From positions 1 through 11,106 of the forward strand of contig JAADFP010000001.1 in the NCBI GenBank assembly GCA_013152825.1: a stretch of DNA of 11,106 nt, read 5' to 3'. Below the pieces are notes generated by a model that saw only the letters and a list, made by a program, of their open reading frames with translations, had not been told where the DNA came from and searched no databases. Position numbers and translations under genes: made by a program. The DNA is from Caldisericota bacterium (GTDB lineage: Bacteria; CAIJMQ01; JAADFP01). Each line of letters starts with the position of its first letter. Within the stretch, counting starts at the first letter, position 1. Positions 6,101 through 11,106 of this stretch are shown in pieces.

Positions 6101-6427
6101 TTACATCTTTTCAACTATTTCTCCACATTTTTTACAGTACCTGGTCTTAGTCCCATCTTCTAAAACCCTTCTTCCTATTCTTACCCCTCTATTACAACGA
6201 GGGCAGAGAAGCAAGACCTTGGAAATATCCAACGGAGTTTCGATATCTACTATACCACCCTGAGGATAACGCCTGGAAGGCCTGGTAGCCTTCTTCATTA
6301 TATTTATTCCTTCCACTACGACCTTTCCTTCTTTGGCAAGAAGCTTTCTCACCTTTCCTCTTTTCCCTCTGTCTTTACCTCTTATTACTTCTACTTCGTC
6401 ACCTCTTTTTATAGAAAACTTTTTCAT
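6101..6427 (-). CDS. rplX: 50S ribosomal protein L24 with zinc-ribbon motif
   Basis: L24 is an early assembly initiator that binds the 5' domain of 23S rRNA near the tunnel exit. The 108-residue protein has an N-terminal KOW domain (KRGDEVEVIRGKDRGKRGKV, 7-26), then VEGINIMKKATRPS (38-51) and GGIVDIETPLDISKV (57-71). The C-terminal part carries CPRC (75-78) and CKKC (98-101), a four-cysteine zinc-ribbon pattern found in many bacterial L24 proteins but lost in E. coli. Its start codon shares one base with the rplN stop (TGATG). Confidence 0.97.
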   Translation of the reverse strand: MKKFSIKRGDEVEVIRGKDRGKRGKVRKLLAKEGKVVVEGINIMKKATRPSRRYPQGGIVDIETPLDISKVLLLCPRCNRGVRIGRRVLEDGTKTRYCKKCGEIVEKM

Positions 6428-6795
6428 CAGACTACCTCGGGAGCAAGGGAAATTATCTTAGTAAAATTTTTATCTCTTAATTCCCTGGGAATAGGGCCAA
6501 AAATCCTGGTTCCAATTGGATTACCTGCCTTGTCAATTATTACTGCAGCATTTCTATCAAACTTGATATATGTACCGTCTTTCCTTCTCACTTCTCTTCT
6601 CGTTCTTACCACTACTGCTCTCACTTTCTCCCCTTTTTTAATATTGCTTGTAGGGATAGCATCTTTCACCGAAGCTACTATCGTGTCCCCCACAAAAGCA
6701 TACTTCCGCTTTCCCCCACCTAAAACGTGGATACACATAACTGTCTTAACTCCCGTATTATCCGCCACATTCAAACGTGAATATATTTCAATCAT
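6427..6795 (-). CDS. rplN: 50S ribosomal protein L14
   Basis: L14 is a compact beta-barrel protein at the subunit interface, where it binds 23S rRNA next to L19, forms bridge B8 and is the docking site of the silencing factor RsfS. The 122 residues match the family end to end: MIEIYSRLNVADNTGVK at the N-terminus, CIHVLGGGKRKYAFVGDTIV (21-40), GEKVRAVVVRTRREVRRKDG (55-74) and DKAGNPIGTRIFGPIPRELR (88-107). The ATG at 6795 lies three bases after the rpsQ stop, and AAGGTG at the end of rpsQ provides the ribosome-binding site. Confidence 0.98.
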   Translation of the reverse strand: MIEIYSRLNVADNTGVKTVMCIHVLGGGKRKYAFVGDTIVASVKDAIPTSNIKKGEKVRAVVVRTRREVRRKDGTYIKFDRNAAVIIDKAGNPIGTRIFGPIPRELRDKNFTKIISLAPEVV

Positions 6796-6798
6796 TGC

Positions 6799-7035
6799 CT
6801 ACACCTTTAAAATTTCTGTAACTACCCATCTTTTAAGTTTGCTTAAAGGCCTACATTCTTTTATTTTTACTTTATCCCCTGTTTTTGCTTTATTTTCCGG
6901 ATTGTGAGCATAAAGTTTTTTCCTCCTGCGCACCATTTTATGATAGAGAGGATGAGCGTGCTCTCTCTTTACTTCTACTATCACAGTTCTCTCCATCTTA
7001 TCGCTGATTACCTCTCCAATAATTTCCCGTTTCAT
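6799..7035 (-). CDS. rpsQ: 30S ribosomal protein S17
   Basis: S17 is a primary 16S rRNA-binding OB-fold protein in the body of the small subunit. The 78-residue product has GEVISDKMERTVIVEVKRE (7-25), HPLYHKMVRRRKKLYAHNPEN (28-48), GDKVKIKECRPLSKLKRWVV (53-72) and a short end, all typical. Its start overlaps the rpmC stop by four bases (ATGA). rpmC-rpsQ-rplN is the usual order at the S10/spc boundary; here there is no promoter-sized gap between the two operons. Confidence 0.98.
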   Translation of the reverse strand: MKREIIGEVISDKMERTVIVEVKREHAHPLYHKMVRRRKKLYAHNPENKAKTGDKVKIKECRPLSKLKRWVVTEILKV

Positions 7036-7238
7036 ACTTTATCCTTCCCTGCTTCTCTTTTTTCCTTTAAAATAGTCTTCACCCGAGCAATATCCTTTTT
7101 AACCTCTCTAATTTTCCTGGGATTTTCCAGCTGTCCCAGGGTAAGCTGTGTTCTCAGGTTAAATAACTGCCGATAAAGCTCCTCCAGGCGGATATCCAAT
7201 TCCTGTATGGTAAGTTCACGACATTCTTTTGCTTTCAT
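7032..7238 (-). CDS. rpmC: 50S ribosomal protein L29
   Basis: L29 lies at the peptide tunnel exit next to L23 and helps form the docking site for trigger factor and the signal recognition particle. The 68-residue product is an all-helical hairpin: MKAKECRELTIQELDIRLEE at the N-terminus, the signature LYRQLFNLRTQLTLGQLENP (21-40) and a basic second helix REVKKDIARVKTILKEK (44-60). Both ends overlap neighbours by four bases (ATGA with rplP and with rpsQ). Confidence 0.98.
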   Translation of the reverse strand: MKAKECRELTIQELDIRLEELYRQLFNLRTQLTLGQLENPRKIREVKKDIARVKTILKEKREAGKDKV

Positions 7239-7663
7239 AGCAACCCTTCCATACTTTGATGACTTACTACTTTTGTTTTTACCGGCAGCTTATCGCCAGC
7301 AAGTTTCAAGGCCTGCAATGCTGAGCCCTGGTCTACACCACTTATTTCGAACAAAATAGTTCCCGGCTTAACCGGTACCACCCAGAATTCCACATTACCT
7401 TTACCTTTTCCCATCCTGGTTTCTAAAGGCTTCTTGGTAACTGGCTTATCTGCCACCACCCTCAACCACATCTTCCCGCCTCTTTTTAAATGCCTCACAA
7501 TAGCCACTCGGGCCGATTCTATCTGGCGGGTAGTTATCCAGGCAGGCTCCAAGACCTTAAGCCCGTATTCACCAAAACTCAATATACAGGTGCGTGACGC
7601 TTTGCCCTTAAGCCTTCCCCGCTGTTGCTTCCTGTATTTAACTCTTTTTGGTATCAGCGGCAT
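7235..7663 (-). CDS. rplP: 50S ribosomal protein L16
   Basis: L16 organises the A site and contacts tRNA at the peptidyl transferase centre. The 142-residue protein begins MPLIPKRVKYRKQQRGRLKG and has GEYGLKVLEPAWITTRQIESAR (31-52), GGKMWLRVVADKPVTKKPLETR (62-83), MGKGKGNVEFWVVPVKPG (84-101) and the C-terminal AGDKLPVKTKVV. The start at 7663 fits the family N-terminus and has AGGTAGG upstream, so its first 26 bases overlap the end of rpsC in another frame. The stop overlaps the rpmC start (ATGA). Confidence 0.98.
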   Translation of the reverse strand: MPLIPKRVKYRKQQRGRLKGKASRTCILSFGEYGLKVLEPAWITTRQIESARVAIVRHLKRGGKMWLRVVADKPVTKKPLETRMGKGKGNVEFWVVPVKPGTILFEISGVDQGSALQALKLAGDKLPVKTKVVSHQSMEGLL

Positions 7664-8321
7664 CTGTACCTACCTTTTCTTTCTCTTTATCCATAATCAA
7701 ATCTCCACGATATAACCACACCTTTACACCTATAACTCCATATTTTGTCTTTGCCTCTGCAAAACCGTACGATACTTCCGCCCGAAGAGTCTGGAGAGGG
7801 ATCTTGCCATCTTTATACCACTCACTGCGGGCAATCTCTGCTCCTCCCAACCTTCCCGAGCATTTTATCTTTATCCCCTTGGCTCCTGACTCCATGGCCT
7901 GGTTAACCGCCCTTTTCATGGCTCTGCGGAAATGCGTCCTTTTTACCAGCTGAAGAGCTACATTTTCAGCAATTAACTGCGCATCCATAAAGGGATCGGT
8001 TATCTCCTTTATATTAATTTCTACCTGCTTGCCTGTTATCCCCTGTATCTCATCCCTTATCCTGTCCACTTCTACCCCTCTTCTTCCAATCACTACCCCG
8101 GGCCTGGCTGTATACAGGTCTACAGTCACTCTATCCTCGGTCCTGGCTATTTCTACCCGGGGAATTCCTGCATAATCAAAATTACTTTTTATAAAATTTC
8201 TTATCTTTGTATCTTCCACGAGATTTCTGGAAAACTCACTTTTAGAGGTGGTAAACCATTTAGAATCCCAATTCTGGGTAATTCCCACTCTAAACCCTGC
8301 AGGATGTGTTTTATGCCCCAT
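7638..8321 (-). CDS. rpsC: 30S ribosomal protein S3
   Basis: S3 forms part of the mRNA entry tunnel and its helicase activity in the head of the 30S subunit. The 227-residue product has MGHKTHPAGFRVGI at the N-terminus, the KH domain with the loop VVIGRRGVEVDRI (76-88; GxxG at 79-82), and the C-terminal domain with AENVALQLVKRTHFRRAMKR (118-137), GAKGIKIKCSGRLGGAEIAR (146-165) and YGFAEAKTKYGVIGVKVWLY (185-204). The end (KEKEKVGTDAADTKKS) is a short hydrophilic tail, typical of the variable S3 C-terminus; its last codons overlap rplP by 26 bases. The start shares one base with the rplV stop (TAATG). Confidence 0.98.
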   Translation of the reverse strand: MGHKTHPAGFRVGITQNWDSKWFTTSKSEFSRNLVEDTKIRNFIKSNFDYAGIPRVEIARTEDRVTVDLYTARPGVVIGRRGVEVDRIRDEIQGITGKQVEINIKEITDPFMDAQLIAENVALQLVKRTHFRRAMKRAVNQAMESGAKGIKIKCSGRLGGAEIARSEWYKDGKIPLQTLRAEVSYGFAEAKTKYGVIGVKVWLYRGDLIMDKEKEKVGTDAADTKKS

Positions 8322-8650
8322 TATTTCTTCTCCTCTAATTCAATAACAACATGAGACCGCCTCTTTTTAAAAGGATGTGCTCTCCCATAAGCTGCAGGTC
8401 GGAATCTTTTATCTCGCGGACCTTCATCTACTAAAACCCTGGAAACGTAGAGGTTTGTCTCTTCCTTATGCATATTTTCCGTAGCATTTGCCAGAGCACT
8501 TTTCAAAACTTTTTCCAGTATCCTGGCACCACGCCGAGGAGTAAACTTGAGGATGTTCAATGCCTCATCTACACTTTTACCCCGGAGCAAGTCTGCTACC
8601 AGCCTTAGTTTAAAAGGCGAAATCCTTACAAATTTCAATTTTGCTTTCAT
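8321..8650 (-). CDS. rplV: 50S ribosomal protein L22
   Basis: L22 lines the peptide exit tunnel with a long hairpin; changes in this loop alter macrolide sensitivity and nascent-chain stalling in other bacteria. The 109-residue protein has FVRISPFKLRLVADLLRGK (7-25; most homologues have ISPRKxRLV), EALNILKFTPRRGARILEKVL (29-49), SALANATEN (51-59) and the loop region VDEGPRDKRFRPAAYGRA (74-91) with KKRRSH (95-100) after it. I see no resistance-type deletion or duplication in the loop. The gap to rpsS is eight bases and there is no clear Shine-Dalgarno sequence, so initiation may depend on coupling. Confidence 0.97.
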   Translation of the reverse strand: MKAKLKFVRISPFKLRLVADLLRGKSVDEALNILKFTPRRGARILEKVLKSALANATENMHKEETNLYVSRVLVDEGPRDKRFRPAAYGRAHPFKKRRSHVVIELEEKK

Positions 8651-8658
8651 TTTTTATC

Positions 8659-8943
8659 TTATTTAGGTGTTCTTGCTCTTTCTGTATGTGCTCCATGCGA
8701 TCTGAAAGTTCGCGTAGGAGCAAATTCTCCCAATCTATGTCCAACCATATTTTCGGAAATATAAACACTCAAGAAATTTTTACCATTATGTACCAGAAAA
8801 GTATGGCCTATAAATTCTGGTATTATCACCGAGGCCCGCGCCCAGGTGCGAATAGGTTTGCGATCTCCTGTAGCTTTAGCCTTATTAACTTTTTTCAGGA
8901 GCTTTGCATCCACATAAGGCCCCTTGCGTGTAGACCTACTCAT
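8659..8943 (-). CDS. rpsS: 30S ribosomal protein S19
   Basis: S19 pairs with S13 in the head of the 30S subunit and lies near the A-site tRNA. The 94-residue product starts MSRSTRKGPYVDAKLLKKV and has KPIRTWARASVIIPEFIGHTF (29-49), VHNGKNFLSVYISENMVGHR (51-70) and the highly conserved LGEFAPTRTFRSHG (71-84). The position between rplB and rplV is standard. GAGGAG at the end of rplB precedes the ATG, and the gap to rplB is two bases. Confidence 0.98.
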   Translation of the reverse strand: MSRSTRKGPYVDAKLLKKVNKAKATGDRKPIRTWARASVIIPEFIGHTFLVHNGKNFLSVYISENMVGHRLGEFAPTRTFRSHGAHTERARTPK

Positions 8944-8945
8944 AC

Positions 8946-9764
8946 TTACTTTCTCCTCTTTATTATCAATTTATCAGATGCTTTCTTTCTGCGAGTTTTC
9001 CTTTCCAGTTTACCCCAGGGAGAAACCGGATGTCTTCCTCCATGAGACCTTCCTTCTCCTCCTCCCAGCGGATGATCGATAGGATTCATTGCTGTTCCTC
9101 TTACCTTTGGCCTTCTCCCCAGCCAGCGAGTTCTTCCTCCCTTACCCAGGGAAATCATATCATGGTCAATGTTACCTACCTGACCAATAGTAGCCTTGCA
9201 CTCCAATAGCACCTTCCTCAATTCTCCCGAAGGAAGTCGCAAAATAGCATATCTCCCCTCTTTAGCCATAAGTTGAACCTGGGTACCGGAAGAACGTGCT
9301 ATCTTTCCACCTCTTCCCGGCGTAAGCTCTACATTATGCACCATAAGACCTACTGGAATATCCTTCAAAGGAAGAGTATTTCCTGGCTCGGGAGGAACAT
9401 CACTGCCGCTTACTACCTTATCTCCCACTTTGATGCCTTCGGGAGCAAGGATATATCTCTTTTCTCCATCTTCGTACTGCAGTAAAGCAATAAATGCAGA
9501 ACGATTAGGATCATATTCCACGGAGAGCACCTTTGCTTTTATTCCAATTTTATCCCTCTTAAAATCTATTATCCGATAAAGCCTCTTATGTCCCCCTCCG
9601 CGCCTTCTTACTGTTACCCTGCCCTGCTGAGTAGACCTTCCCGCTTTCTTAGGGAGAGGAACCACCAAGCTTTTTTCCGGTCTTTTCTTGGTTATCCCCT
9701 CAAAAGTAGGAGCCACTCGGAACCGGGTGGAGGGAGTTACCGGAGAAAGTTTTTTTGTACCCAT
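8946..9764 (-). CDS. rplB: 50S ribosomal protein L2
   Basis: L2 is a primary 23S rRNA binder close to the peptidyl transferase centre and is needed for subunit joining. The 272-residue length is typical. Visible parts: KRPEKSLVVPLPKKAGRS (27-44), RRRGGGHKRLYRIIDFKR (53-70), SVEYDPNRSAFIALLQYEDG (81-100), IPVGLMVHNVELTPGRGGK (136-154), ARSSGTQVQLMAKEG (156-170), and the signature GTAMNPIDHPLGGGEG (223-238). The essential histidine appears as His231; the second histidine of the common DHPHGGG form is Leu233. The end is lysine- and arginine-rich. The gap to rplW is four bases, with no clear Shine-Dalgarno sequence before the ATG at 9764. Confidence 0.98.
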   Translation of the reverse strand: MGTKKLSPVTPSTRFRVAPTFEGITKKRPEKSLVVPLPKKAGRSTQQGRVTVRRRGGGHKRLYRIIDFKRDKIGIKAKVLSVEYDPNRSAFIALLQYEDGEKRYILAPEGIKVGDKVVSGSDVPPEPGNTLPLKDIPVGLMVHNVELTPGRGGKIARSSGTQVQLMAKEGRYAILRLPSGELRKVLLECKATIGQVGNIDHDMISLGKGGRTRWLGRRPKVRGTAMNPIDHPLGGGEGRSHGGRHPVSPWGKLERKTRRKKASDKLIIKRRK

Positions 9765-9768
9765 CGTA

Positions 9769-10062
9769 TTAACTAAATATATCTATTTTTTGCCCTGCTT
9801 TTAATGTAACAATAGCCATCTTTTTATCAGGGGTTTTCCCTTTCTGCCAATGTCTCAAACTTTTTGTTTTCCCCTTCCTCTTGAGTAGCTTAATCCTCTC
9901 TATATCTACATTAAACATTTCCCTTAGCGCTTCCTTTATGGCTGGCTTTGTGGCCGAGCTATCTACTTCAAAGGTATATTGGTTAAACTTTTCTACCAGA
10001 AGCATACTCTTCTCGGTAACCCGGGGCTTGATAATTATCTGGGGAGCATGCTTTCCCTTCAT
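9769..10062 (-). CDS. rplW: 50S ribosomal protein L23
   Basis: L23 is the main chaperone-docking protein at the tunnel exit, where trigger factor and the signal recognition particle bind. The 97-residue protein has IIIKPRVTEKSMLLVEKFNQ (9-28), YTFEVDSSATKPAIKEALRE (29-48), MFNVDIERIKLLKRKGKTK (49-67) and a lysine-rich loop before the last strand (MAIVTLKAGQKID). Its start overlaps the rplD stop by four bases (ATGA), and GAGGTG lies five bases before the ATG. Confidence 0.98.
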   Translation of the reverse strand: MKGKHAPQIIIKPRVTEKSMLLVEKFNQYTFEVDSSATKPAIKEALREMFNVDIERIKLLKRKGKTKSLRHWQKGKTPDKKMAIVTLKAGQKIDIFS

Positions 10063-10682
10063 ATCCGCACCTCTTCCATCTTGCGTAGTGCATCCTTGGT
10101 AAAGACGACCCAGTCAGCACATAGAATCTCGTAAGGATTCAAGGTGAGAGGGTCTCTTAATTTCAACCATTCTATATTGTTTGCCGCTTTTCTTACAACC
10201 TCAGGTATTCTATCTATCACCAGGATTGCCTTGTTCTCTACCTTTAGACTGCGTAAAATCTTTTCCAGCTCCTTTGTCTTGCCTTCTTTTAGCTCTAATT
10301 TTTCCAGCACTTTTATCTTTCCCTCTTCTCTCAGAGAAGAAAGTGCAGAATAAAAGGCAAGCCTCTTCTTTTTCTTTGGCAAAGAATAATAGTAATCCCG
10401 GGGAGAAGGCCCAAATATCACCCCACCACCTCTCCACAGGGGAGAACGAATAGAACCTGCTCTGGCCCTGCCTGTATGTTTCTGGGCAAAAGGTTTTTTC
10501 CCACCGCCTCTTACCTGCCCCCTGGTAAGAGTAGAAGCAGTTCCCTGTCTTTGATTGTTAAGATACATTTTTACATATTCGTGGAGAACCGCTGTGTGTG
10601 GAGAACATGCAAAAATCTCGTCTTTCACGGTAAGTTTATCCACTTCTTTCCCTTTCAGATTGTGAACAGCAAATTCTACCAT
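10059..10682 (-). CDS. rplD: 50S ribosomal protein L4
   Basis: L4 binds 23S rRNA early in assembly, and its long loop lines the exit tunnel with L22; in E. coli it also regulates the S10 operon. The 207-residue product has the loop QRQGTASTLTRGQVRGGGKK (44-63), PFAQKHTGRARAGSIRSPLW (64-83), RGGGVIFGPSPRDYYYSLPK (84-103), then the globular C-terminal part with AILVIDRIPEV and LNPYEILCADWVVFTKDAL. GAGGAAG precedes the ATG, two bases after the rplC stop. The leader where L4 control would act lies upstream of rplC or its predecessor and is not in the window. Confidence 0.98.
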   Translation of the reverse strand: MVEFAVHNLKGKEVDKLTVKDEIFACSPHTAVLHEYVKMYLNNQRQGTASTLTRGQVRGGGKKPFAQKHTGRARAGSIRSPLWRGGGVIFGPSPRDYYYSLPKKKKRLAFYSALSSLREEGKIKVLEKLELKEGKTKELEKILRSLKVENKAILVIDRIPEVVRKAANNIEWLKLRDPLTLNPYEILCADWVVFTKDALRKMEEVRI

Positions 10683-10684
10683 TA

Positions 10685-11106
10685 TTACTTCCTCGGATTT
10701 TTTATGAATACGTATCCACCAGAAAACCCAGGGACGGCTCCTTTAACTAACAACAGGTCCTTTTCTTTCTGGACTTCTACTATTTCCAGATTTTTTACCG
10801 TAACTTTCTTACCACCCAATCTCCCTGGCATCTTCCTGCCTTTAAATACCCGGGAGGGCCAGGAAGAGGCTCCGATAGAACCCGGCCTTCTGTGCCACTG
10901 CTTAGCTCCATGGCTGGCCGGCCCCCCGGAAAAGCCCCATCTCTTCACCACTCCCTGGAAGCCTTTTCCCTTCGTATTGCCTTCTATATCCACGAATTTA
11001 TATCCTTCAAATATTTCTACGCTCACCACATCGCCTTCCTTTACCGACTCTATATCTTTCCAGGGAAATTCTCGCAGTATCCGCTGGGGACTTACCTTGT
11101 ATTTCC
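10685..11106 (-). CDS. rplC: 50S ribosomal protein L3, 5' end cut off by the window
   Basis: L3 helps nucleate 50S assembly and reaches into the peptidyl transferase centre with a long loop. The frame is open to the window edge; 139 residues plus a partial codon are visible, so about 70 N-terminal residues are missing compared with the usual length near 210. A GTG at 11029 is internal: upstream in-frame residues VSPQRILREFPWKDIE continue the L3 fold. Downstream come GNTKGKGFQGVVKRWGFSGG, ASHGAKQWHRRPGSIGASSW, PSRVFKGRKMPGRLGGKKVT and LLLVKGAVPGFSGG. Ala occupies the place of the glutamine that PrmB methylates in E. coli, as in many non-proteobacteria. rplD follows after two bases. Confidence 0.97.
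   Translation of the reverse strand, partial: KYKVSPQRILREFPWKDIESVKEGDVVSVEIFEGYKFVDIEGNTKGKGFQGVVKRWGFSGGPASHGAKQWHRRPGSIGASSWPSRVFKGRKMPGRLGGKKVTVKNLEIVEVQKEKDLLLVKGAVPGFSGGYVFIKNPRK

Noticed and set aside
8930..9000. Loss of the second histidine in the L2 DHPHGGG motif as a damaging change
   Set aside because: The motif itself lies further upstream in the gene (residues 230-236), Leu at this place is an accepted variant to my knowledge, and the key first histidine is kept.
9780..9792. A/T-rich stretch at the end of rplW as a terminator
   Set aside because: It codes for the conserved lysine-rich C-terminus of L23 and has no preceding G/C-rich hairpin; rplB follows four bases after the rplW stop.
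10210..10437. A 75-codon minus-strand frame inside rplD
   Set aside because: It is on the same strand but in another frame within the conserved L4 gene; its composition looks like an off-frame reading and it has no neighbour-like start signal.
11027..11029. GTG at 11029 as the start of a short L3
   Set aside because: The frame continues upstream with residues that match L3 (such as QRILREF), so the gene is cut by the window edge and not short.

Overview
The window is one uninterrupted, tightly packed bacterial ribosomal-protein gene cluster. Every gene lies on the minus strand, so transcription runs from position 11106 down to position 1. It corresponds to the fused S10, spc and alpha operons. 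In transcription order: rplC (L3, 5' end off the window), rplD, rplW, rplB, rpsS, rplV, rpsC, rplP, rpmC, rpsQ, rplN, rplX, rplE, rpsN, rpsH, rplF, rplR, rpsE, rplO, secY, adk, infA, rpmJ, rpsM, and rpsK (S11, 3' end off the window). rpmJ (37 codons) and the two edge genes were read directly from the sequence.

The source is a bacterium: SecY, IF-1, L36, L29, L23 and the gene order are all bacterial. adk, infA and rpmJ sit between secY and rpsM, as in Firmicutes and many deep-branching lineages and unlike Escherichia coli, which has no adk or infA there. S14 is the short zinc-ribbon form, and L24, L36 and the adenylate kinase LID also keep full sets of zinc ligands. I cannot name the phylum from the sequence; an uncultured or deep-branching lineage is possible, but that is only an inference.

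Layout: 11106-6427 is the S10-type block plus rplN; 6427-3094 is the spc block; 3097-1781 is secY; 1756-916 is adk and infA; 902-1 is the start of the alpha block. The largest gap between genes is 24 bases (secY-adk). Many junctions overlap by 1 to 4 bases (ATGA, TGATG, TAATG), and three overlap by more: rpsC/rplP 26 nt, adk/infA 23 nt, rpsE/rplO 59 nt. I see no promoter, terminator, RNA gene, repeat, mobile element or CRISPR array. The products build both ribosomal subunits; SecY forms the export channel, Adk balances adenine nucleotides, and IF-1 acts in initiation.

The departures from the common layout are: (1) no rpmD (L30) between rpsE and rplO; at that junction the last 19 residues of S5 are encoded over the first codons of L15 in another frame; (2) no map (methionine aminopeptidase) between adk and infA, which instead overlap; (3) a divergent N-terminal segment in S8. 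I found no sign of an undescribed system: this is conserved housekeeping DNA with a few lineage-specific details.
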